From CAZELM01 sp964512995 (GTDB lineage Bacteria > CSSED10-310), in contig CAZELM010000068.1 of NCBI GenBank assembly GCA_964512995.1, positions 1 through 17,385 of the forward strand: 17,385 nt of DNA, given 5' to 3'. The notes under the pieces were generated by a model. It was not told where the DNA came from. It worked only from the letters and a program-made list of their open reading frames with translations, and did not search any database. Positions 1-7,983 of this stretch are shown here, piece after piece (positions within the stretch are counted from its first letter, which is position 1; every line of letters begins with the position of its first letter). Made by a program: the position numbers and the translations under genes.

Positions 1-2
1 AT

Positions 3-1334
3 TTAATTCGAGAAAATAGCCTGAAAGACAGTCTTATAATGTGACTCTCAACAGAACAGGGTGTCATTCGACGTGATGTTACAAGTAAAGATGAGAATCA
101 TAACTTCATTCCTGATGACTTGGGTAACTACAAAGTTGTTCGTTCAGGGCAGTTCGCCATGAACAAGATGAAAGCTTGGCAGGGATCGTTCGGAGTCTCG
201 AAGTATGAAGGTATCGTAAGTCCTGCGTATTTTGTTTTCACCCTGAATGGTGTGGAAGGCGACTTCTTCCATGTAGCGATTCGGTCGAAATCGTACGTTC
301 CTTTCTTCACGAATGCATCTGATGGTGTGCGCATCGGTCAGTGGGATCTCTCCCAAGCACGGATGCGTGAGATTCCATTCTTTATTCCTCCTTCATCTGA
401 GCAATCCGCGATTGTCCGGTATCTCGACTACATGGACCGGCGTATCCGGCGGTATATCGCTTCCCGACAGAAGCTGATCAGGCTCCTGAACGAACAGAAA
501 CAAGCCATCATCCATCAGGCCGTCACCGGTCAGATCGACGTCCGCACCGGCCACCCCTACCCGGCGTATAAACCCTCCGGGGTCGAGTGGCTGGGAGATG
601 TGCCGGAGCATTGGCAAGAAATTCGCTTAAAGTTTCTTACTCGAAAGATCACAGATGGCGAGCATATATCTCCCAATCTATCTGACCATGGTATACCTTT
701 GCTGTCAGCACAAGATGTGAGAGATCGAGCTATAAATTACAATGTTGACAAGTATGTGTCTGAGGAAAATGCCGAGTCTTTCTGGCGAAGATGCAATCCA
801 ACGCACGGTGATCTTTTGGTTGTCAGTCGGGGGGCAACGATTGGAAGAGTAGGTGTCGTTGAGGAAGAAATACCGTTTTGTTTGATGGGAAGCGTTATCC
901 TCTGTAAACTTCGAGAAGACTATGGTTCTTTGTTCTTATATTACTCTCTGAAAGCAGAACACGCTAAAACATCTCTTTGGTTCAGTTCTGCTTCTAGTGC
1001 CCAGCAGGCGATCTATATTCGGGATGTTGCTGAATTACGTCTACCGGTACCACCGCCTAAGGAACGAACAGCAATCGTTAATTACCTATGTGTAGTAGTA
1101 GCAGAAATCGAGAAAACAATTACATGCTTCAAACACGAGATCTCCCTCCTCCGGGAATACCGTACCCGCTTAATTGCCGATGTCGTGACCGGAAAGCGGG
1201 ATGTGCGGGAGGCTGCGGCTCAATTGCCAATCGAGGAAGACGATGACAGCGACTCCAATATCGAAAACGAGCCTGATCCATCGGATGAAATAATGGACGA
1301 AACAGGAGATCCCGATCATGCCGAAGAAAAATAA
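3..1334 (+). pseudogene. hsdS: Type I restriction-modification specificity subunit HsdS, 5' partial, with an in-frame TGA
   Basis: HsdS is the DNA-recognition subunit of type I R-M complexes. Its two target-recognition domains (TRDs) read the two halves of a split site. The window opens inside TRD1. The reading frame from base 3 meets TGA at 42-44, and TRD1-like sequence continues directly after it, ending in the typical NKMKAWQGSFGVS and EGIVSPAY stretch at about 160-235. The first conserved helical region is at about 393-540 (SSEQSAIVRYLDYMDRRI, then HQAVTGQIDV). TRD2 is about 570-1050. The second conserved region is about 1050-1215 (PPPKERTAIV to VTGKRDVRE). An acidic tail ends at TAA 1332-1334. 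The open stretch after the stop could start at TTG 120, but no good ribosome site is visible there. hsdM is presumably upstream, outside the window. The family is clear. Whether the TGA is a true nonsense mutation or a sequencing error cannot be told from the sequence. Confidence 0.85.
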
Positions 1335-1608
1335 TACCCAATCGAACAATACCATCCCCGGACTTGAGATTCCTGGGGGCGAAATCGTTCTCTACCAAGC
1401 TCCGGAAGGAGACATGCGGCTGGATGTCTGGCTGGAACAGGAAACCGTATGGCTCTCGCTCAATCAGATGGCTGATCTGTTCGAGCGTGACAAGTCCGTT
1501 ATTTCACGGCATTTGAAAAACATATTCACATCTGAAGAATTGGATCGCACTTCAGTTGCTGCATTTTTTGCACCAACTGTGGCAGATGGAAAGAACGGAT
1601 CGGACTGA
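1318..1608 (+). pseudogene. rhuM: RhuM-family protein, truncated to its N-terminal part
   Basis: The 96-residue product has the N-terminus of the RhuM (virulence RhuM / SPI-3 type) family. It runs from EIVLYQAPEG through the helix-turn-helix-like WLSLNQMADLFERDKSVISRH to HLKNIFTSEEL and TSVAAFFAP. Full-length members have roughly 300 residues. Here similarity ends at VADGK and a TGA follows five codons later (1606-1608). The downstream bases do not resume the family in any frame, so a deletion is the simplest reading. The ATG lies 17 bp inside the 3' end of hsdS, as usual for a coupled gene inside an hsd operon. The biochemical role of RhuM proteins is not established. Family assignment is firm; loss of function is inferred from the missing two thirds. 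Confidence 0.75.
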
Positions 1609-1646
1609 ATGTTTTAATATTTGAAATGAAGCGGGAGGATTGATTC

Positions 1647-2968
1647 ATGACAAAAGATAGATCAAATGATTTTCTGATAAGCTTGATCCGGGAATTAAGC
1701 AAATTGCCCAATGAAACTGAGTGGGTTGAATTTAAAGTGAATGATGCAGAACCGCAGGAAATCGGTGAGTATATCTCCGCATTATCCAACTCGGCAGCAC
1801 TAATCGGGAAAGCGTTTGGTTAAATAGTGTGGGGCATATCGAATAGTGATCATCAGATTGTTGGGACGCGGTTTATCCCGGGAACGCTCAAAGTGGGTAA
1901 TGAAGAATTCGAGAATTGGCTTTTACGCTTGCTTTCTCCTAAAATCGACTTCCGTTTTTTTTCTGTTTCTGTGGATGAGCATCCACTGATACTGCTGGAA
2001 ATTGGTCGGGCTTTCCGTCACCCGGTCCAATTCAAGGGTCAAGAATATATACGTATTGGTTCTTATAAAAAGAAGCTAAAAGATTTTCCGGAGAAAGAAC
2101 GATCGTTATGGCGGATCTTCGATAAGATGCCTTTTGAAGATGGTATTGCGGGAGATCATGTTCAGGATGAAGATGTGATTACACTGCTGGACTATCCAGC
2201 CTACTTTGATTTGTTGAAACTTCCACTGCCTGAAAATCGAAACGGAATTCTTCGATCTCTTACGGATGATAATCTGATACGTCCTTGTGCCGCAGGAGGT
2301 TGGGAAATAACGAATCTTGGAGCGATTCTATTTGCGAAAAACCTTAAGGATTTCCGATCCATCCGACGGAAAGCAGTGAGGGTGATTCAATATCGCGATA
2401 CGAGTCGAATCGAAACAATAAAAGAACAGATTGGATCAAAAGGATATGCAAACGGATTTAGTGGTTTGATAGGTTATATCAATGGGATACTGCCATCTAA
2501 TGAAGTTATAAAACAATCACTGAGAAAGATCATTCATGTGTATCCTGAGTTAGCTATTCGTGAGTTGGTTGTGAATGCAATCATTCATCAGGATTTTTTT
2601 TTATATCCGGATCAGGCCCGATGGTAGAAATTTTTACTGACCGCATCGAGATTACCAATCCGGGTTCACCATTGGTAGACACAAAACGTTTCGTTGATAC
2701 CCCTCCCAAATCACGCAACGAAGCACTAGCTTCTCTTTTGCGGCGTATCGGTATTTGTGAAGAACGAGGGAGTGGATGGGATAAAGTTGTTTTTCAGACC
2801 GAACTTTTCCAATTGCCGGCACCTCTTGCTGAAGCTGGAATGGAATATGACAGTTACTTGATAGCCAGCCATATTATGAACATGAAACCAAATCACGATT
2901 CTATTAGAATCAATGAATTAAGTGCAGTGATAATACTTGATGGGTATTTGATGGAAGGTGTGATATGA
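1647..2968 (+). pseudogene. AlbA_2/Schlafen-type putative ATP-binding regulator, broken by a nonsense codon and a frameshift
   Basis: Proteins with an N-terminal AlbA_2 (Schlafen-like) domain and a C-terminal HATPase_c_4 domain often sit between hsdS and hsdR; their role there is unknown. The start is ATG 1647, with GGAGG 8 bases upstream. ETEWVEFKVN, EIGEYISALSNSAAL and IVWGI are classic AlbA_2. TAA at 1821-1823 replaces the residue between GKAFG and IVWGI, where relatives usually have Tyr. The frame continues to the ATPase N-box (RELVVNAIIHQDF). There a run of nine T (2594-2602) shifts it, and the protein resumes in another frame with SGSGPMVEIF, RIEITNPG and GICEERGSG. The end (about 2830-2968) does not resemble the usual winged-helix C-terminus. 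Its TGA overlaps the hsdR start as ATGA. The gene looks AT-richer than hsdR. Confidence 0.8.
2594..2602 (+). other. T9 run at the frameshift in the ATPase gene
   Basis: Nine consecutive T residues follow HQD in the N-box. The family-like continuation (HQDF-x-ISGSGPM) would fit seven T, or ten with one extra Phe. The run is therefore the frameshift point. It could be a mutation, a sequencing error or a slippage site. The upstream TAA makes a functional slippage role less likely. Confidence 0.7.
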
Positions 2969-5900
2969 CCACTGACATGAGCGAACGAGGTCTCGAATCA
3001 TTGATTGTCCAGGCCATGACCGGCCGCACCGATGTGCTCGTTCCGGCGCATATCGCGACGGAAACGTCCGTACCCGTCGCGGGAGGCACCGGCTGGCTGC
3101 TCGGTGATGCCGCGCACTACAACCGGGAATACTGCGTGGATCTCGTCCAGCTCCGGGGATTCATCCGGGCGACACAGGGAACCCTGGTCGATGCACTCGC
3201 TCTGGATATCGATGGACCCACCCGCAGCAAATTTCTGGCTCGGTTGCAGGCCGAAATCACCCGGCGGGGCGTGATCGATGTACTGCGGCACGGGATCAGA
3301 CACGGTCCCCACTCCATCGACCTGTTCTACGGCACACCATCTCCCGAAAACATCAAAGCCATCGAGCGGTTCGCCTGCAACCGCTTCAGCGTCACCCGCC
3401 AGCTCCGGTACAGTGCGGACCAGACCCGGAGATCGCTCGATCTGGCTCTGTTCATCAATGGATTGCCCATCGCCACGTTTGAACTCAAGAACAGCCTGAC
3501 CCGTCAGACGGTTGCCGATGCCATTCAGCAATACCGGAGCGATCGTGACCCGCGTGAACACCTGTTCGATCTCGGACGGTGCGTGGTCCATTTCGCGGTC
3601 GATGATCAGGAAATCCGGTTCTGTACGCATCTGAAAGGGAAAGATTCATGGTTCCTGCCGTTCAATATGGGATGGAACGATGGCGCCGGCAATCCGCCCA
3701 ACCCGGATGGACTGAAAACCGACTTCCTGTGGAAACGCATCCTGACTCGGGAGGGTTTAACCCATATTCTGGAGAATTACGCTCAGATTGTTCAGACAAA
3801 GAATGAAAAAACCGGCAAAAAGAAAGCCGTCCAGCTCTGGCCGCGCTACCACCAGCTCGACGTCGTTCAGAAACTCCTGGAAGATGTCCGGAAAAACGGA
3901 GTGGGCCAGCGGTATCTGATTCAGCATTCCGCCGGGAGCGGCAAATCGAACTCGATCGCATGGCTCGCTCACCAGCTCATCGGTCTCAACAAAGACGATC
4001 ACACGATCTTCGACTCGATCATCGTCGTCACCGACCGGTGTATTCTGGATCAACAAATCCGGGATACCATCAAGCAGTTTGCGCAGGTTTCGGCAACGAT
4101 GGGGCATGCGGAGCGATCCGGGGATCTGCGGTCGTTTCTCCAACAGGGAAAAAAGATCATCATCACCACCGTTCAGAAATTTCCATTCATTATGGACGAC
4201 ATCACTCGGGATCACCTGAACCGGCGGTTCGCCATCATCATCGATGAAGCGCACTCCAGTCAGGGAGGCCGGGTATCGGCCAAGATGAATATCGTGCTGT
4301 CCGAAAGCAGACCGGACGATGAAGACCTGGACACGGAAGACCGGATCAACCGGATCATCGAAAAGAAGAAAATGCTCCCCAATGTCAGTTATTTCGCGTT
4401 CACCGCGACTCCCAAGAATAAAACACTGGAAGTCTTCGGGATGCCGGAGCCAGCGGTGGAAGGCAAAGTCCGACATCGTCCATTCCACTGCTATTCCATG
4501 AAACAGGCGATCGAAGAAGGATTCATCCTGGATGTGCTCCGCTATTACACACCGGTTAAAAGTTACTATCGGCTGGTCAAGAAGATCGAGGATGATCCGG
4601 AATTCGACACACGGCGAGCCCAGAAGAAACTCCGCCGGTATGTGGAGGGGCACGAGCACGCGATCCAGCTCAAGGCGGAGATCATGGTGGATCACTTTCA
4701 CGAGCACGTGCTGGCCCGATACAAGATCGGCGGCTGCGCTCGCGCGATGGTGGTCACGAGCGGTATCGAACGGGCGATCCAGTATTTTCATGCCATCCGG
4801 GATTACCTGAAGACGCGCAGGAGTCCCTGGCAAGCCATTGTCGCGTTCTCCGGGGAACATGAATACGCCGGAAAAAAAGTCACGGAATCGTCGCTGAACG
4901 GGTTCCCATCCAGCCAGATTGCCGATCGGATACGGGAAGATCCCTACCGGTTCCTGATCTGTGCGGATAAGTTTCAGACGGGGTATGACGAACCGCTGCT
5001 CCACACGATGTATGTCGACAAGATCCTGTATGGAATCAAAGCGGTCCAGACACTGTCACGGCTCAACCGCTCCCATCCCAGAAAATCCGATGTGTTCATA
5101 CTGGATTTCATGAACGATGAGGAAACCATCAAAGAATCATTTGCCGACTATTATCGGACAACGATTCTTTCTGAGGAGACGGACCCCGATAAACTCCATG
5201 ATCTGAAAGCGGAACTGGATGGGTATCAGGTCTATTCCCTGGAGCAGGTCGATCGGTTTGTGGAGCTGTTTCTGGGAGGAGCGGACCGCAGCCGCCTCGA
5301 TCCGATCCTGGATCATTGCCGGCTTGAATATCTTACGCTGGATGAGGATGGGCATGTGGAGTTCAAAGGAAAAGCGAAAGCATTTATCCGGACATACGGA
5401 TTCCTCTCATCCATTCTGCGGGATAAATTCGCGGACTGGGAGAAGCTGTCCATATTCCTGAATTTTCTGGTGCCCAAGCTTCCGGCACCGAAGGAAGAAG
5501 ACCTGTCGAAAGGCATCATCGAAACGATCGACATGGACAGTTACCGGATCGAAAAACAGAAGGAGAGAGATATTCGCCTTCAGGATGCCGATGCGGAGAT
5601 TGATCCGTTTACGACACGGGGGGGACAGAAGCCGGAACCGGCACTGGACCGGCTTTCGAATATCATCAAGGAGTTCAATGCGCAGTTCAGCTCGATCCAG
5701 TGGACGGATGCCGATCGGGTGCACAAGATCATTACCGAGGAGATTCCCGTTCGGGTGGCAGCGGATCCGGCGTATCAGAACGCGATCAGACAAGCCGATA
5801 AACAGAATGCCCGGATCGAACACGACAAAGCTGTCCGCCGGGTGATCACGAATTTTCTGCAGGTGGATACAGAGCTGTTCAAGTTATTCAGTGACGATGA

Positions 5901-5979
5901 ATCGTTCCGGAGACGCCTGCTGGATATGCTTTTCGGGATGACATATATGCCGCCTGGCGATCATAACACGGCCCCATGA
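2965..5979 (+). CDS. hsdR: Type I restriction endonuclease subunit R (HsdR)
   Basis: HsdR is the translocase/nuclease subunit of type I R-M systems. With HsdM2S it pumps DNA using ATP and cuts away from the site. The 1004-residue length is normal. The N-terminal PD-(D/E)xK nuclease domain shows D159 and E173-L-K175, followed by the AIQQYR helix. The SF2 motor follows: Walker A GSGKS at 324-328, DEAH at 427-430, FTATP at 479-483, TGYDEPLL from about 672 and QTLSRLNR at 695-702. A helical C-terminal region, which contacts the methylase, fills about 780-1004. ATG 2965 overlaps the preceding stop by 4 bp (ATGA), suggesting translational coupling. No frameshift or missing motif is visible, unlike every upstream gene. 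Without a working HsdS it could not restrict alone, so it may be newly orphaned or served by an HsdS elsewhere. Confidence 0.95.
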   Translation: MTTDMSERGLESLIVQAMTGRTDVLVPAHIATETSVPVAGGTGWLLGDAAHYNREYCVDLVQLRGFIRATQGTLVDALALDIDGPTRSKFLARLQAEITRRGVIDVLRHGIRHGPHSIDLFYGTPSPENIKAIERFACNRFSVTRQLRYSADQTRRSLDLALFINGLPIATFELKNSLTRQTVADAIQQYRSDRDPREHLFDLGRCVVHFAVDDQEIRFCTHLKGKDSWFLPFNMGWNDGAGNPPNPDGLKTDFLWKRILTREGLTHILENYAQIVQTKNEKTGKKKAVQLWPRYHQLDVVQKLLEDVRKNGVGQRYLIQHSAGSGKSNSIAWLAHQLIGLNKDDHTIFDSIIVVTDRCILDQQIRDTIKQFAQVSATMGHAERSGDLRSFLQQGKKIIITTVQKFPFIMDDITRDHLNRRFAIIIDEAHSSQGGRVSAKMNIVLSESRPDDEDLDTEDRINRIIEKKKMLPNVSYFAFTATPKNKTLEVFGMPEPAVEGKVRHRPFHCYSMKQAIEEGFILDVLRYYTPVKSYYRLVKKIEDDPEFDTRRAQKKLRRYVEGHEHAIQLKAEIMVDHFHEHVLARYKIGGCARAMVVTSGIERAIQYFHAIRDYLKTRRSPWQAIVAFSGEHEYAGKKVTESSLNGFPSSQIADRIREDPYRFLICADKFQTGYDEPLLHTMYVDKILYGIKAVQTLSRLNRSHPRKSDVFILDFMNDEETIKESFADYYRTTILSEETDPDKLHDLKAELDGYQVYSLEQVDRFVELFLGGADRSRLDPILDHCRLEYLTLDEDGHVEFKGKAKAFIRTYGFLSSILRDKFADWEKLSIFLNFLVPKLPAPKEEDLSKGIIETIDMDSYRIEKQKERDIRLQDADAEIDPFTTRGGQKPEPALDRLSNIIKEFNAQFSSIQWTDADRVHKIITEEIPVRVAADPAYQNAIRQADKQNARIEHDKAVRRVITNFLQVDTELFKLFSDDESFRRRLLDMLFGMTYMPPGDHNTAP

Positions 5980-6250
5980 GCCCGAACGTGAAGCAGGGAC
6001 CTGAAAAGAAAGTCTCACACGAAGACGCGAAGGACACGAAGGAAAAACAGCATAACTGCGCATAATACAGCCACGTAACTGCGATTGTTAGAGAGCGGTC
6101 TGAAGCAGCGAGTCAACGTGTTATCACCGGTCCATGCAACGATCAGCCGTCATAGTGAACCGTTTTCACACACGCCGTGCGATGGCATTGCATGATCCCC
6201 TCACCCCGCCGGCCATGTTTATGGATTGATCCCTGCTGGGTCGACCGGCG

Positions 6251-6282
6251 ACCCTCTCCCGGACACTGCGTTGGGAGAGGGT
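6251..6282. repeat. Perfect 10-bp inverted repeat
   Basis: ACCCTCTCCC (6251-6260) and GGGAGAGGGT (6273-6282) are exact reverse complements around a 12-base spacer. It resembles small palindromic intergenic repeats flanked by CCCCTCACCCC-type sequence. Neither strand has a T-tract directly after it, so I do not call it a terminator. Confidence 0.6.
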
Positions 6283-6340
6283 GAAGAAGGTTTCTGCATA
6301 AACAACCTTTCTTCCCTCCTTCTCTCCCCGGAAGAAGGAT

Positions 6341-6430
6341 CGAGGATGAGGGCGGGACTTGGCAGGCGTTTGTGATGTGTATCGGCGAGGATGAGGGCTG
6401 GCATTGGTGTGCGTTTGTGTTGTGCGTCAG
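6341..6430. repeat. Two imperfect tandem copies of a 45-bp unit
   Basis: Copies at 6341-6385 and 6386-6430 start with the same CGAGGATGAGGGC and match at about 35 of 45 positions by eye. A degenerate third start may follow (GATGATGAAGGCCGG near 6433). Confidence 0.55.
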
Positions 6431-6457
6431 ACTGATGATGAAGGCCGGAAATCGTAT

Positions 6458-7726
6458 TCAGAAAAACAACTTCCCGCTCAATGCCAACCCGGACACGACA
6501 CTGGTGAACGCATTTTCGGTGTGTCTGATTTTTTCTGCGCCGAACATCTCCGCCATCACATACTGGACAATGGGAACCAACGATGTCCCACCGGTCATGA
6601 ATACTGTTTTGATCTGGGAGCGGTCCACTCCGGCATCCATCAGCAATGATTCAACCACGGTCCGGATCTTCGTGATCTCCTCTGAAATGAGCCCCTCGAA
6701 CTCGGTTCTTGACAGCGAGGTCCGGAGTTCCAGATCGTGTCGGTGAAATGCAATCTCCACCTGATCCATGTCCGACAGCCGGCATTTGGCTGTTTCGATC
6801 TGCTGGAACAGCGCGTAGCCCAGGTTATATTTCAGTAATTTCAGGAGCCGGCGGATCGCTTCCCGATCGCTCGCGGTTTTGGATATCTCCGCGATCTGTG
6901 CGATCACATCCGGATGATATAGTTGAATGATCCGGCCTTTATGACACAGATCAGCGAAAATGTTGGACGGGATGGGGAGCCACTTATCCGGCCAGCTTTT
7001 GTAGGTGACATTGCCTCCGAGATAATCTCTGAAATTGTGATGCATGATCCGGGAGTCGAAGACATCGCCGGCTACGGACAAACCCCGTGTGGCAATCACG
7101 TCGGTGGAGCGGTCCCGTGAGTCGACCTTGTCGGGGGAGAGTTCCATCAATGCGAAATCCGATGTTCCGCCTCCCAGATCAGCGACAATCACCCGTTCCG
7201 GTTCCTTCAGCGTCAGTTCATACGAGATGGCTGCGGCGACGGGTTCGTATTGGAAAAAGATCTCCTCGAAACCGGCGTTTTCCGCAGCTTCGCGGAGCCG
7301 TTTTTCTGCCAGGCGTTCGTCCCGGGGGAGATCGGAAAATCGGGCCGGCCGACCGATCACGGCTTTCCGGACATCCGCTCCCAGAAAGGCATCTGCGGAT
7401 TGCTTCAGGAACCGCAGGATGAGAGAGACGAGATCCACCGCATCATAGTTTGTTTTGCGGATCTGGGTGGACTTGAAAGTATACGACGGGAGGATTGTTT
7501 TGATGGACTGGATGAGCCGGCCATCCATCTCATCATCCAGATACCGATCGAAAGCGGCATCCCCGATGACCACACTGTCGTCCTGGTTCGGAAAATAGAG
7601 CACCGACCGGATCATGTTTTTCCGGGAGTGTCCGATCGGAATCAGGACGGGTTGGTTGTTCTGGATAATGGACACCGCGGAGTTCGTGGTGCCGAAATCG
7701 ATTCCATAGACCCAGTCATTCATCAT
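6458..7726 (-). CDS. Hsp70/DnaK-like ATPase (YegD-like), nucleotide-binding domain only
   Basis: This 422-residue protein has the actin/Hsp70 ATPase fold. Phosphate-1 motif GIDFGTTNS is at 8-16, the connect-1 helix (YEPVAAAISY) at 160-169, phosphate-2 VADLGGGTSD at 181-190, adenosine motif VFMTGGTSLVP at 375-385 and connect-2 (SVVSGLAL) at 409-416. It ends there, so the usual Hsp70 substrate-binding domain is absent, as in the YegD group (about 450 residues). The cellular role of YegD-like proteins is poorly known, and no client is evident. The start is ATG 7726; AGAGG lies 8 bases upstream, and a second ATG follows immediately. The start overlaps the stop of a small upstream ORF as ATGA, suggesting co-translation. 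The stop is TGA. It is the last gene of a minus-strand operon with the membrane glycosyltransferase-like gene. Confidence 0.9.
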   Translation of the reverse strand: MMNDWVYGIDFGTTNSAVSIIQNNQPVLIPIGHSRKNMIRSVLYFPNQDDSVVIGDAAFDRYLDDEMDGRLIQSIKTILPSYTFKSTQIRKTNYDAVDLVSLILRFLKQSADAFLGADVRKAVIGRPARFSDLPRDERLAEKRLREAAENAGFEEIFFQYEPVAAAISYELTLKEPERVIVADLGGGTSDFALMELSPDKVDSRDRSTDVIATRGLSVAGDVFDSRIMHHNFRDYLGGNVTYKSWPDKWLPIPSNIFADLCHKGRIIQLYHPDVIAQIAEISKTASDREAIRRLLKLLKYNLGYALFQQIETAKCRLSDMDQVEIAFHRHDLELRTSLSRTEFEGLISEEITKIRTVVESLLMDAGVDRSQIKTVFMTGGTSLVPIVQYVMAEMFGAEKIRHTENAFTSVVSGLALSGKLFF

Positions 7727-7983
7727 CCATCATTCCTCTCGTTGATTGTATGACGTTCCGCGTCATTCGGAATTGGAGCTTCCAATCCCGGATGCGGCCA
7801 GATAGTATGACAGATTGCCGGATCAGATCCCAGCACGGAAACCGCGATATTGCACTTTTCCCCTGGATTGAGATGGTTTATACATGCAGATTTTCCCCTG
7901 CCGACGAATCCATCGACTATCATCAGTTGTGGGTGATTATCTGGGAGTCCGGTGGGTGATCTGGAATCGATCGGCTGGATCAC
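7723..7983 (-). CDS. Possible small protein (86 aa) coupled to the Hsp70-like gene
   Basis: I do not recognise this product. It would start at GTG 7983, with GGAG about 7 bases upstream, inside the last 47 bases of the membrane-protein gene and in another frame. It runs through the otherwise unexplained 210-bp gap and ends in a TGA that forms an ATGA overlap with the Hsp70 start. That junction and the ribosome site are the main support. The product has no signal peptide or membrane segment. It contains DGFVGRGKSAC, LNPGEKC and LGSDPAICHTIWPHPGLEAP. An alternative start is ATG 7923, without a clear ribosome site. It could instead be the true C-terminus of the upstream gene after a frameshift, or a chance ORF. 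Confidence 0.4.
   Translation of the reverse strand: MIQPIDSRSPTGLPDNHPQLMIVDGFVGRGKSACINHLNPGEKCNIAVSVLGSDPAICHTIWPHPGLEAPIPNDAERHTINERNDG

Larger units (their letters stand above)
5980..6457. other. Intergenic region with repeat debris between convergent genes
   Basis: I see no gene in these 478 bases. hsdR and the Hsp70-like gene converge here. The region contains a CACGAAGACGCGAAGGACACGAAGG-type run (about 6016-6041), of a kind seen in intergenic DNA of many environmental bacteria; a perfect stem-loop (6251-6282); and two imperfect 45-bp tandem copies (6341-6430). No clear intrinsic terminator was found. Confidence 0.6.

Noticed and set aside
3757..5004. 415-residue ORF on the minus strand opposite hsdR
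   Set aside because: It is antisense to the conserved HsdR motor motifs and shows no family pattern; a shadow of GC-rich codons.
6251..6282. Bidirectional terminator between hsdR and the Hsp70-like gene
   Set aside because: The stem is perfect, but neither strand has a T-tract after it, and it is about 270 bases from hsdR.
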